Shown: one piece after another, positions 1-8,432 of the stretch
Numbering within the stretch: the first letter of the stretch is position 1
Layout: every line of letters starts with the position of its first letter
NCBI RefSeq assembly: GCF_019711355.1
Contig: NZ_CP081297.1
Coordinates: forward strand, 2,501,001-2,565,000
DNA: 64,000 nucleotides
Source of the DNA: Qipengyuania psychrotolerans
Lineage (GTDB): Bacteria; Pseudomonadota; Alphaproteobacteria; Sphingomonadales; Sphingomonadaceae
Direction of reading: 5' to 3'
Made by a program: the position numbers and the translations under genes
The notes under the pieces: generated by a model
The model's input: only the letters and a program-made list of their open reading frames with translations
What the model was told of the DNA's origin: nothing
Database searches by the model: none

Positions 1-1
1 T

Positions 2-2353
2 GGCTGCGAAGGCATGATCGCCCTCGCGCTCGGCAAACACGGCGCAGGCGAACTTAATTATTCCTCCGATATCGACCCCATCCTGCTGTACGATCCGGAT
101 CGTCTGGCGCGCAGGGACCGCGACGAGCCGGGCGAAGCCGCACAGCGCTACGCCCGCGATATCGTGCGCTTGTTGTCCGAGGTCACGAGCGAGGGTTACG
201 TGTTTCGCGTCGACCTCCGCCTGAGGCCCGCAGCGGAAGTCACGCCGCTCGCCATTCCGGTGCTGGCTGCGATCACGCATTATGAAAGCTCGGCGCTGGC
301 ATGGGAGCGCGCGGCCTACATCCGGGCGCGTGCCTGCGCAGGCGACATCGCGGCCGGCGAAGAATTCCTCGACCAGATCCGGCCGTTCGTCTGGCGCCGC
401 AGCCTCGATTTCGGCGCAATCGACGCGGTTCGCCAGCTGACCCGGCGGATCCGCGAACAGCAGAGCGGACCGGCGGCACCGGCACCGGAGTACAACGTGA
501 AACTGGGCCGCGGCGGAATTCGGGAAATCGAATTCTTCGCCCAGACCCACCAGCTCATCCATGGCGGACGCAATCCCGACCTGAGGCACAAGCACACCCG
601 AGGGGCGCTCGACGCGCTGGCCAAGGCAGAACATATCCTTCCGGCCGATGCCGAGGCTCTGGGCGAATCCTATGATGGCCTGCGCCGCATAGAACACCGC
701 CTGCAGATGGTGGCCGACCGCCAGACCCATACGCTGCCTTCCGGGGAGGCGCTCGATAATGCGGCGAAGCTGGACGGTTATGCAGACGGCGCAGTATGGC
801 TGAAGCACATCACCGGCCTGACCGCTCCCGCGGCGCAGCGATATGACGCCCTCCTGGCGGAAGACGAGGTATCGGTGCCTTCCGACAGTCCGCACGTCGG
901 GCCGGCCGAAGCCAGGGCGGCATTGTCGCCGGAACTTGAAGCCCGCGTGAAAGCATGGACCGACGGGCGCTTTGCTCCGCTGCGCAGCACCGCAGCCCTG
1001 TCCGCTTTCGAGGCCATACAGGAGCCGCTGCTGGATTCGCTCGCATCGGCGACCAAACCTGAAAGTGCAGTGGCGCGGTGGGAAACCTTGCTGTCCCGGC
1101 TGACAAGCGCGATCAACCTGTTCCGCTTGCTCGAAGCCAGGCCAGGGCTTTTCCAATTGCTCGCAGATGCGCTTACTCTCGCCCCGCCGCTGGCCAACGC
1201 AATCGCGATGAGGCCGGAACTGGTGGACGCCCTGATCGACCGCAGCGCGCTGGACCTGCCGGGAAGCCGCGAAGAACTTACTGCAGCCATGCAGCGCGGT
1301 GAGCGCGGCGATACTTACGAAGACAAGCTGGACCGCATCCGGATTGTGACCGGAGAGATTCGCTTTGCGCTGGGCGTTCAGTTGATCGAAACCGCGCATG
1401 ATCCGCTGGAAATCGCCGCGGCCCTGTCGCGCACTGCGGAAGCGGCAATCGAGACAGCACAGCACGCTGCCGAAGAGGAGTTTGCCGCCCGGCACGGACG
1501 GATCGAAGGCAGCGAGCTCATAGTCCTGGGTTTGGGCCGGCTCGGCGGAGGATTGCTAACCCACGCCTCCGACCTCGACATCGTTTACGTCTTCACTGGC
1601 AGTCACGAGGGCGAGTCGGATGGAGCACGGCCCCTGGGAGCCACCCTTTATTTTAATCGCCTGGCCCAGCGTGTAAGCGCCGCACTATCCGTTCCGACGG
1701 CGGAGGGCGCACTATACGAAGTCGACACGCGCCTGCGGCCGCAAGGCGCACAGGGACCGCTTGCCGTCAGCCTGGACAGCTTCCTGCGCTATCAGGCGGA
1801 GGACGCTTGGACCTGGGAACACATGGCCCTGATCAGGGCAAGGGCGCTCACCGGAAACGATCAAGCGCGCGTCCAGATCGAGAGCGGGCTGCGCGAGGTC
1901 CTGTGCCGCACGCGCGACCGCCAGGCCCTGCAAACCGACGTCATGAAAATGCGCAGCGAGATGGCGGCATATAAACATCCTCGCGGCCCGCTTGACGTCA
2001 AATTGCTGCGCGGCGGATTGGTCGATCTGGAGTTCGTGGTGCATTACCTGCAATTGCGCGACGGCACGGCGCTGACGCCGCGGCTTGACCACGCGATTGC
2101 CCAATTGATTGATGAGGGATTGCTTCCTGAAGGCCTGGGCGAAGCGCATGACTTGATGACCCGCCTGCTGGTGGGTACGCGGCTCCTCGCACCCGACCTT
2201 GCGATTCCTGCCGGACCGCAAAAAGCAATTCTGGCGAGGCTGTGCCGGGCTGCGGATTTCAAGGCGCTGAAGGCCAGCCTGGGCGATGCGCGGAGCGAGG
2301 TCGCGGCATGCTGGCAGGATGTCTTTGGACAAACACTGGAGATGGACGAATGA
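2..2353 (+). CDS. glnE: Bifunctional glutamine synthetase adenylyltransferase/adenylyl-removing enzyme, 5'-truncated by the window
   Basis: The frame is open from the first bases, so the N-terminus lies outside the window; 783 residues are visible against roughly 950 in the E. coli enzyme. GlnE adenylylates and de-adenylylates glutamine synthetase in the cytoplasm in response to nitrogen status (family knowledge). Two nucleotidyltransferase modules are visible. The first has the metal-binding motif GAGELNYSSDID near the visible start, and the second has GLGRLGGGLLTHASDLDI near residue 510. Each module is followed by the helical GlnE-type region with KLGRGGIREIEF and KLLRGGLVDLEF repeats. The stop codon overlaps the start of the downstream peroxiredoxin gene by four bases (ATGA), which suggests translational coupling. 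Identification is secure; only the start is unknown. Confidence 0.95.
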   Translation, partial: GCEGMIALALGKHGAGELNYSSDIDPILLYDPDRLARRDRDEPGEAAQRYARDIVRLLSEVTSEGYVFRVDLRLRPAAEVTPLAIPVLAAITHYESSALAWERAAYIRARACAGDIAAGEEFLDQIRPFVWRRSLDFGAIDAVRQLTRRIREQQSGPAAPAPEYNVKLGRGGIREIEFFAQTHQLIHGGRNPDLRHKHTRGALDALAKAEHILPADAEALGESYDGLRRIEHRLQMVADRQTHTLPSGEALDNAAKLDGYADGAVWLKHITGLTAPAAQRYDALLAEDEVSVPSDSPHVGPAEARAALSPELEARVKAWTDGRFAPLRSTAALSAFEAIQEPLLDSLASATKPESAVARWETLLSRLTSAINLFRLLEARPGLFQLLADALTLAPPLANAIAMRPELVDALIDRSALDLPGSREELTAAMQRGERGDTYEDKLDRIRIVTGEIRFALGVQLIETAHDPLEIAAALSRTAEAAIETAQHAAEEEFAARHGRIEGSELIVLGLGRLGGGLLTHASDLDIVYVFTGSHEGESDGARPLGATLYFNRLAQRVSAALSVPTAEGALYEVDTRLRPQGAQGPLAVSLDSFLRYQAEDAWTWEHMALIRARALTGNDQARVQIESGLREVLCRTRDRQALQTDVMKMRSEMAAYKHPRGPLDVKLLRGGLVDLEFVVHYLQLRDGTALTPRLDHAIAQLIDEGLLPEGLGEAHDLMTRLLVGTRLLAPDLAIPAGPQKAILARLCRAADFKALKASLGDARSEVAACWQDVFGQTLEMDE

Positions 2354-2820
2354 GCAGTTTCGAACCGGGCGATGCTTTCCCCGATTTCACGATGGAAACG
2401 CCCGATGGCGGAACCGTGACCAAGGCCGATCTGGCAGGCTCGAAGGCGGTGATCTTCTTCTATCCCAAGGACAACACCCCGGGCTGCACCACCGAAGCCA
2501 AGGACTTCAGCGCGATGAAATCCGAATTCGAGAAAGCGGGCACCCGCCTGCTTGGCGTCAGCAAGGATTCGCCCAAGAAACACCAGAACTTCATCGCGAA
2601 GCATGATCTCAGCGTCGATCTAGCCACCGATGCGGAAGAAGGCGGCCTGTCCGACACGCTCGGCGTCTGGGGCGAAAAGATGAATTACGGGCGCACCTAC
2701 ATGGGGATGATCCGCTCGACCTTCCTGATCGGAGAGGACGGCAAAATCCTGCGCAAATGGCCCAAGGTGCGCGTGAAAGGCCATGTGGACGAGGTGCTGG
2801 AGGCAGCTCGCTCCGCATGA
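2350..2820 (+). CDS. bcp: BCP/PrxQ-type thioredoxin-dependent peroxiredoxin
   Basis: 156 residues, typical for the bacterioferritin-comigratory-protein family, which reduces hydrogen peroxide and organic hydroperoxides in the cytoplasm. The peroxidatic cysteine is Cys46 in the YPKDNTPGCTTEA motif. The resolving cysteine that E. coli Bcp carries five residues later is Lys51 here, so the enzyme should work as a 1-Cys type or use another resolving thiol. The start was chosen at the ATG overlapping the glnE stop (ATGA); longer in-frame extensions run into glnE. The gene also overlaps the next gene by ATGA, giving a three-gene coupled unit. Confidence 0.93.
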   Translation: MSSFEPGDAFPDFTMETPDGGTVTKADLAGSKAVIFFYPKDNTPGCTTEAKDFSAMKSEFEKAGTRLLGVSKDSPKKHQNFIAKHDLSVDLATDAEEGGLSDTLGVWGEKMNYGRTYMGMIRSTFLIGEDGKILRKWPKVRVKGHVDEVLEAARSA

Positions 2821-3617
2821 CGTCACTCCGCCGATCCGTTTCCAGCGCCATCCACGACGTACTCTCGACCGGCGAGAAGTCCGCCAAGGTTTTCGCTGCG
2901 CGGCAGGTTGCGCGAGACTGGCGGCTGGGCCGGTTGGAATTCTCGTTCGGGACAGCGATGCCCGCGCGCCCTACCTGGCCCGCCGAACTGCAACTGGCCG
3001 CACCGCAGAATATGCCCCGGCGTGGGCGCGGCGGCTCCGAGAAGGGCCGGATCGCACTGTGGCACGCATTGGCGCATATCGAATTCGTCGCGATCGACCT
3101 GGCGCTCGACATGGCTGGCCGCTTCGGCGAGCAGATGGGCGAGGAATTCGTTTCGGACTTTTTGTCAGTCGCAGCCGACGAAGCGATGCATTTCGCACTT
3201 ATCGAGCGCAAACTGGTGTCCATGGGTTCGTTTTACGGCGCTCTGCCTGCCCATGACGGACTGTGGGGCGCATCTCAGGACACCGCGCATGACGTCGCGG
3301 CCCGGCTGGCCATTGTGCCCATGGTTCTGGAAGCACGCGGGCTCGACGTCACACCTGCCATGCTGGAGCGTGTGCGCTCGCAAGGCGATCAAAATGGCGT
3401 TCGTATTCTGCAGCGAATCCTTGACGATGAAATTCGGCATGTCGCCTTTGGCGCCAAGCACTTTTGTAGGGTGTGCGAGAATCGCGGTCAGAACCCGCCA
3501 GAATCATGGCAGAAATTAGTGACAACGCATTTTTCGGGAGGTCTGAAGCCGCCATTTAACGACTCGGCGCGTTCGGCTGCCGGTCTATCGCGAGAGTTCT
3601 ACGGCGCTATTGCTTGA
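2817..3617 (+). CDS. DUF455 family ferritin-like protein
   Basis: 266 residues, matching the DUF455 family, a ferritin-like helical-bundle family of unknown substrate. Metal-ligand-like Glu and His residues sit in helices: HALAHIEFVAIDLALD, DEAMHFALIERKL and DDEIRHVAFGAKHF resemble the E-x-x-H motifs of di-iron ferritin-like proteins. The start overlaps the bcp stop (ATGA), so this redox-related neighbour is probably co-translated with the peroxiredoxin. A short hairpin (GCCGG/CCGGC, 3653-3668) lies downstream but lacks a U-tract. The family assignment is firm; no function can be stated. Confidence 0.85.
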   Translation: MTSLRRSVSSAIHDVLSTGEKSAKVFAARQVARDWRLGRLEFSFGTAMPARPTWPAELQLAAPQNMPRRGRGGSEKGRIALWHALAHIEFVAIDLALDMAGRFGEQMGEEFVSDFLSVAADEAMHFALIERKLVSMGSFYGALPAHDGLWGASQDTAHDVAARLAIVPMVLEARGLDVTPAMLERVRSQGDQNGVRILQRILDDEIRHVAFGAKHFCRVCENRGQNPPESWQKLVTTHFSGGLKPPFNDSARSAAGLSREFYGAIA

Positions 3618-3725
3618 TTAAGATTTACACCGATAACCCAAACTCACGAGATGCCGGGGGGTTCCGGCGAGAATTAAAAACTTGATCGAGCGGGGAAGGG
3701 ATTACCCACTCGGTCAGAAAGAAAA

Positions 3726-3742
3726 GGGCGCAAAAAGCGCCC
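3726..3742. other. Perfect hairpin in the M23 peptidase 5' region, terminator-like only on the minus strand
   Basis: GGGCGC (3726-3731), an A5 loop, then GCGCCC (3737-3742). Read on the minus strand it is followed by TTTTC, the form of a factor-independent terminator, but no minus-strand gene ends here. On the plus strand it would be part of the 5' leader of the M23 gene, 18 bases before its start. Confidence 0.5.
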
Positions 3743-3759
3743 GATGGACGGGTTTAGCA

Positions 3760-4446
3760 ATGATTTCCAAGCGCAGCACAATTGCAGCTATGATGTTTGC
3801 CGCTGGCATGAGCATCGCAGCCGCACCAGCTCACGCGGAAACGAACACCGCAGCAGCAGCGGTCGGTGCCATCGACGTGTCGAAGGTAACCTCCGAAGGC
3901 GCAGGCGAAGCCGACGAACAGTTCACCGAACTGTTTGCTCGCTGGGAAAACCCGCAGGACAACACATTTTCGGCGATTGCCCCGCAAGTGGCCGTGCCTT
4001 CGCGCATGCCGCTTGAAGATGCGCGCCTGACCAGTGACTATGGCATGCGCACCCACCCGGTGCTGCGCCGCCGCATGGGTCACAAGGGCGTCGATCTTGC
4101 AGCCCCGACCGGCACGCCGATCTACGCCACCGCCGACGGTGTCGTCAGCAAGGCCGAACGTTTCTCAAGCTACGGCAAGTTCGTTTCGATCGAACACGGT
4201 GCTCGCATCCAGACGCGCTACGCACACATGTCGAGCATTGCGGTTCTGGACGGCGCGAAGGTCAAGAAGGGCCAGCTTATCGGCTATGTCGGTTCGACCG
4301 GCCGTTCGACCGGACCGCACCTTCACTATGAAGTCCGCATCGACGGCGAGGCCGTGAACCCGGTTCCGTACATGGTCGAATCGTCCGCTCAGCAGGCTTT
4401 CGCTCTTGCTGTCGGCGAAGGCGGCCAGGGTGGCGGTGAAGAATAA
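3760..4446 (+). CDS. Exported M23 family metallopeptidase (LytM-type peptidoglycan endopeptidase)
   Basis: 228 residues. A clear Sec signal peptide (MISKRST, hydrophobic stretch, AAAPAHA cleavage site near residue 26) sends the protein to the periplasm. The C-terminal half is a LytM/M23 domain. It has the zinc ligands of the HxxxD motif (HKGVD) and the HxH motif (GPHLHYEVR), so the enzyme is likely an active endopeptidase that cuts peptidoglycan cross-links. There is no coiled-coil, unlike EnvC or NlpD. The start was chosen because it places the signal peptide at the N-terminus; an in-frame ATG at 3682 would add a hydrophilic extension. A strong terminator follows, so the gene is transcribed alone or ends its unit. 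Confidence 0.9.
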   Translation: MISKRSTIAAMMFAAGMSIAAAPAHAETNTAAAAVGAIDVSKVTSEGAGEADEQFTELFARWENPQDNTFSAIAPQVAVPSRMPLEDARLTSDYGMRTHPVLRRRMGHKGVDLAAPTGTPIYATADGVVSKAERFSSYGKFVSIEHGARIQTRYAHMSSIAVLDGAKVKKGQLIGYVGSTGRSTGPHLHYEVRIDGEAVNPVPYMVESSAQQAFALAVGEGGQGGGEE

Positions 4447-4487
4447 GATCGCAATCTGATCAGACAGGGCCTTAAGGGTCGCAAGTA

Positions 4488-4515
4488 GGCGCCGGATCAA
4501 ACCGGCGCCTTTTTT
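4488..4515 (+). terminator. Rho-independent terminator after the M23 peptidase gene
   Basis: Eight-base-pair perfect stem GGCGCCGG/CCGGCGCC with loop ATCAAA, followed by six T residues (4510-4515), 41 bases after the M23 stop codon. Confidence 0.92.
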
Positions 4516-4601
4516 CTTGCCCACTGGCCACAGGCAGGTAGGTTTCTTTGCGCAACCGGACGAGTCCAATCAATGGACCGCCAGCACTGAGAGAGGCCAC
4601 T

Positions 4602-6149
4602 ATGCACCCCATCACCCATGCCCAGTCACGCCCGGACCATCCCGCCATCATAATGGCCGGCAGCGGCAAGACGGTGACCTACGGCGAGATGGATGCCTAT
4701 GCCAATCGCTTTGCCCACCTGCTGCGCGCCCGCGGATTGAAACGCGGCGATCATTTCGCGGTGCTGATGGAAAACAACGCTGAGTACCTCCAGATCGTAT
4801 GGGGCGCGCAGCGCGCCGGGACGATGATGGTCCCGATCTCCACCCGCCTGACTGCACCCGAAATTTGCTACATCCTGAAGGATGCCAGTGCGAAGCTGCT
4901 GGTCACTTCGCATGCCTTCGACGATGTGCTGGCCGGTATTCGCGCGGATTGCGCCGACATTCCCTTGCTGTTGGTCGGCGGTGAGGGAGACGAAAGCCTC
5001 GAAAGCGCGCTCGCTGACCAGCCCGCCGGGCCGATCCCGGATCAAGCTCCCGGGCAGTACATGCTCTACTCCAGCGGCACGACGGGCCGGCCCAAGGGTA
5101 TCCGCCCTGCTCCGCCCGAAAACGACGATGTTCTTGCGGTAACCCCGCTGGTCGGCCTTGCCGTGATGGGCGCAGGCTGGCCTGCTGACGGGTCGATGGT
5201 CTACCTCTCACCGGCGCCGTTGTATCATGCCGCACCGCTGGGCTGGTGCACCACGGCGCACCGTGTCGGCGCGACAATCGTGGTGATGGAAAAGTTCGAT
5301 CCCGAAGCCGCGCTGGCCGCCATCGAAAAGTACGGCATTACCGACAGTCAGTGGGTGCCCACCCATTTTGTCCGCATGCTCAAGCTCGATCCATCGGTGC
5401 GCACGAAATACGATCTGTCGACCCATGCCCGCGCGATCCACGCAGCCGCGCCTTGCCCCGTTCCGGTGAAGCGCGAAATGATCGAATGGTGGGGGCCGAT
5501 CATCATCGAATATTATGCCGGCAGCGAAGGCATCGGCATGACGCTGATCAAAAGCGAAGACTGGCTGACGCACCCGGGCAGTGTCGGCAAGGCGATCCAT
5601 GGCACACTGCACGTTTGCGACGAAAGCGGCGAGGAAGTCCCGGCGCAGACCGATGGCCTGCTGTATTTCGAAAACGAGAATATCCCGACCTATCACAACG
5701 ATCCGGAAAAAACCGCGGATGCCATGCACCCCAAGGGGTGGATGACGCTGGGCGACATTGGACATGTGGACGAAGACGGCTTCCTCTACCTCACCGACCG
5801 CAAGAGCCACATGATCATATCGGGCGGCGTGAATATCTATCCGCAAGAGATCGAAAACCTGCTGGTCACGCATTACAAGGTCATGGATGCGGCCGTGATC
5901 GGTGCGCCCTGCCCCGATTTCGGCGAGAAGGTCGTCGCCGTGGTCCAACCGATGGACATGGCCGAAGCCGGAGAGGCATTGGAAGCCGAACTGCGCGACT
6001 ACCTCGAACCGCAGCTTGCCAAGATCAAGATGCCCAAGCTGTTTGATTTCCGGCCCGAACTGCCGCGCGAAGCCAATGGCAAACTATACAAGCGCGAACT
6101 GCGCGACGAATACGCCAGGCTGGCCGAGATAGAGACGGAGCAGGCATGA
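4602..6149 (+). CDS. AMP-dependent fatty-acyl-CoA synthetase/ligase
   Basis: 515 residues of the ANL superfamily, which activates a carboxylic acid to its acyl-adenylate and then to the CoA thioester. The phosphate-binding loop YSSGTTGRPKGI lies near residues 155-166. The hinge/core motif LTDRKSHMIISGGVNIYPQEIE is near residue 410, and the catalytic lysine is in PREANGKLYKREL near the C-terminus. A good ribosome site (GAGAGG, 4590-4595) precedes the chosen ATG; a longer start at 4548 has no such site. The stop overlaps the following P450 gene (ATGA), so the acid substrate may be made or used by that P450, for example a terpenoid, steroid side chain or fatty acid. The substrate is not deducible from sequence. 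Confidence 0.9.
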   Translation: MHPITHAQSRPDHPAIIMAGSGKTVTYGEMDAYANRFAHLLRARGLKRGDHFAVLMENNAEYLQIVWGAQRAGTMMVPISTRLTAPEICYILKDASAKLLVTSHAFDDVLAGIRADCADIPLLLVGGEGDESLESALADQPAGPIPDQAPGQYMLYSSGTTGRPKGIRPAPPENDDVLAVTPLVGLAVMGAGWPADGSMVYLSPAPLYHAAPLGWCTTAHRVGATIVVMEKFDPEAALAAIEKYGITDSQWVPTHFVRMLKLDPSVRTKYDLSTHARAIHAAAPCPVPVKREMIEWWGPIIIEYYAGSEGIGMTLIKSEDWLTHPGSVGKAIHGTLHVCDESGEEVPAQTDGLLYFENENIPTYHNDPEKTADAMHPKGWMTLGDIGHVDEDGFLYLTDRKSHMIISGGVNIYPQEIENLLVTHYKVMDAAVIGAPCPDFGEKVVAVVQPMDMAEAGEALEAELRDYLEPQLAKIKMPKLFDFRPELPREANGKLYKRELRDEYARLAEIETEQA

Positions 6150-7462
6150 TGGCCACGCAGGAGAAGCCCCGCCTCGATCCCGACACTGCCTATGAAGTGA
6201 TCTCTCCCGCAAGTTACGCCGAATGGGGCACCTTGCTCGACACGTTCGACCGCCTGCGCGAGGAAAACCCCGTTGCTTTGGTCGAAGCGCCCGAGGGGCA
6301 ACACCCTCCGTTCTGGCTGGTGACACGCTATGATGACGTGATGCGCATTTCGAAGGACAATGCGACCTTCCTCAACAACCCGCGCTCGGTCGTTTTTAGC
6401 CTGACCGAGGGCATCGAGTTTGCGAAGCAGTTCTCTGGCGGGAGCGAACATATGGTCGCCAGCCTGGTGACCTTCGATGCGCCGGTTCACATGAAGTACC
6501 GCAAGCTGACGCAGGACTGGTTCATGCCCAAGAACCTGCGCGGCCTCGAAGATGAAATCCGCGGAATTGCAAGCGACACGGTGGACCGTCTGCTCAGTGC
6601 AGCCCAAGGCGGCGAGACCGCTGACTTCTGCAAGCTCGTGTCGCAGCCCTACCCGCTCCACGTGGTGATGCAGATCCTTGGTGTGCCGGAAGAGGACGAG
6701 CCGCGCATGCTGATGCTTACCCAGCAGATGTTTGGCGGACAGGACGAAGAATTGAACCAGTCCGGAATGAAGGACATGACACCCGAACAGGTGACCATGA
6801 TCGTCGCGGGAGCGGTGAAGGATTTCGAAGCCTATTTCGCCAAGATCACGGCGGAAAAGCGTGCCAATCCGACAGGCGATGTTGCCAGCACTATCGCCAA
6901 CGCAGTCGTGGACGGCGAACCGCTGAACGACCGCGACATGATGGGCTATTACATCATCGTTGCCGCGGCAGGCCATGACACGACCAGCGCGAGCACTGCT
7001 GGCGCGATGCTCGCGCTCGCCAATGACCCGGAGCAGTGGTCAAGGGTGAAGGCCGACCGCTCGCTGTTACCCGGCATCGTTGAAGAAGCGATCCGCTGGA
7101 CCAGTCCGGTCCAGCATTTCATGCGCACGGCCGCACACGACACCGAAGTTGGCGGTCAGCCGATAGCGGAAGGCGATTGGCTGATGATGAATTACGTCGC
7201 CGCCAACCACGATCCCGCGCAATTCGACGATCCGCGCCGCTTCGATGCAAGCCGCAGCCCGAACCGCCATCTCGCTTTCGGCGCCGGAGCGCACCAGTGC
7301 CTGGGCCTGCACCTTGCGCGGCTGGAAATGCGGATATTGTTCGAAACCCTGCTCGACCGGATCGAGAGCATCGAGCTTGCTGGAGAGCCGCGCCGCGCGA
7401 AATCGACATTCGTGGGCGGGTTGAAGACGCTGCCAGTCAAATTGACGCCAGCCGCGTCCTGA
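6146..7462 (+). CDS. Cytochrome P450 (class I bacterial type)
   Basis: 438 residues. The heme-binding loop FGAGAHQCLG contains the axial Cys385. The I-helix oxygen-activation motif is AAAGHDTTSAS, and the K-helix ExxR is EEAIRW. It is soluble with no membrane anchor, so electrons must come from a separate ferredoxin and reductase. It is translationally coupled to the acyl-CoA ligase upstream (ATGA overlap; an alternative ATG lies three bases later). Overall sequence character is like the CYP108/CYP125/CYP142 group that hydroxylates terpenoids or steroid side chains, but subfamily and substrate are not certain. Confidence 0.92.
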   Translation: MMATQEKPRLDPDTAYEVISPASYAEWGTLLDTFDRLREENPVALVEAPEGQHPPFWLVTRYDDVMRISKDNATFLNNPRSVVFSLTEGIEFAKQFSGGSEHMVASLVTFDAPVHMKYRKLTQDWFMPKNLRGLEDEIRGIASDTVDRLLSAAQGGETADFCKLVSQPYPLHVVMQILGVPEEDEPRMLMLTQQMFGGQDEELNQSGMKDMTPEQVTMIVAGAVKDFEAYFAKITAEKRANPTGDVASTIANAVVDGEPLNDRDMMGYYIIVAAAGHDTTSASTAGAMLALANDPEQWSRVKADRSLLPGIVEEAIRWTSPVQHFMRTAAHDTEVGGQPIAEGDWLMMNYVAANHDPAQFDDPRRFDASRSPNRHLAFGAGAHQCLGLHLARLEMRILFETLLDRIESIELAGEPRRAKSTFVGGLKTLPVKLTPAAS

Positions 7463-7793
7463 CCGAGCGCGGGGAAAGCCATAGGGTGTCCATTTTGGTC
7501 CCTGCGGTACAGACTTGCCTTAACTGCACTCCAAGTCACGATAGCCGCTGACGTGCCGAATTAGACTAGGCCCCAAGAGACCGCGCAGCAAAGCTCACTA
7601 CCGGCCAAGACGAAACAGCCGGGATTCAAGTCAAAGGCCCGTAGAAACGGGAAAAATCGTACAAGCGAAATCCGATTTCCCTCGCTTTTTCGGGACCTTT
7701 CTGCTAGGTGAATGACATGGATAAAACAGTAGCACGATACGCTTTCGGCCTCGGCTGAGAGCGCGGCGTTTTGCGCATTTTAAAGGGGGGATC
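7463..7793. other. 331-base intergenic region upstream of yqiJ, no gene seen
   Basis: No convincing ORF or RNA gene was found. A weak stem CCCGT/ACGGG with an AGAA loop lies near 7638-7651. The last bases before the yqiJ start carry its ribosome site (AAGGGGGG). A sigma70-like promoter for the yqiJ-yqiK pair probably lies within about 90 bases upstream, but no hexamer pair is good enough to place it. Confidence 0.5.
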
Positions 7794-8420
7794 ATGACAT
7801 TGCTGGAGCCGTACAATTTGCCATTCGCAGGCGCGCTCGCGCTGATGCTGGGTGTGTTCGTGATCCAGTTGCTCGGCTTTCTCGATATCGATTTCGATCT
7901 CGACGAGGGCGGCGACGGTGCAATCAGTGCCGGTCCGGTCGACGGGCTGCTAACGCTGCTCGGTCTTGGGCGGATACCTTTCACGATCTGGCTGATCGTG
8001 TTCCTGCTGTCGTTCGCGGCTATCGGGGTAAGCATACAGGAATTGTCGGATAGCCTAATTGGCGCGCCGCTCTATCCCTGGCTCGCCGCCCTGTTCGCCG
8101 GGGCTGGCGCGCTACCGGTAACAGGCGTTCTTGCCCGCCCGCTGGGGCGCATTGTGCCTCAGGACGAAACCACTGCGGTCAGCACGGCCTCGCTGGTCGG
8201 ACGCCGCGCGGTGATCACTGATGGTGTTTCGCGTAGCGGTTCGCCTGCACGGGCCCGGGTCAAGGATATTCATGGCCAGCCCCACCACGTGATGGTCGAA
8301 CCGCACGAAGCAGACAGCGAATTCCACGCAGGGGACGAAATTCTGCTCGTCCGCCGCGATGGAAACACATTTTACGCGACCGCGCTGGCCGAACGCCGCC
8401 TGTCGCCCATGACAAAATAA
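7794..8420 (+). CDS. yqiJ: YqiJ-like inner-membrane OB-fold protein, partner of flotillin
   Basis: 208 residues. About three hydrophobic membrane segments (near residues 10-32, 60-80 and 92-112) are followed by a soluble C-terminal OB-fold-like domain from about residue 125. This is the YqiJ/DUF1449 architecture, functionally comparable to NfeD proteins that partner flotillins. The ribosome site AAGGGGGG sits just before the ATG. The gene lies 12 bases upstream of the flotillin YqiK, the conserved arrangement of this pair, and probably acts in membrane microdomain organisation or envelope stress. Family assignment rests on topology and context and is fairly firm. Confidence 0.85.
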   Translation: MTLLEPYNLPFAGALALMLGVFVIQLLGFLDIDFDLDEGGDGAISAGPVDGLLTLLGLGRIPFTIWLIVFLLSFAAIGVSIQELSDSLIGAPLYPWLAALFAGAGALPVTGVLARPLGRIVPQDETTAVSTASLVGRRAVITDGVSRSGSPARARVKDIHGQPHHVMVEPHEADSEFHAGDEILLVRRDGNTFYATALAERRLSPMTK

Positions 8421-8432
8421 GAAGGAGAGGAA

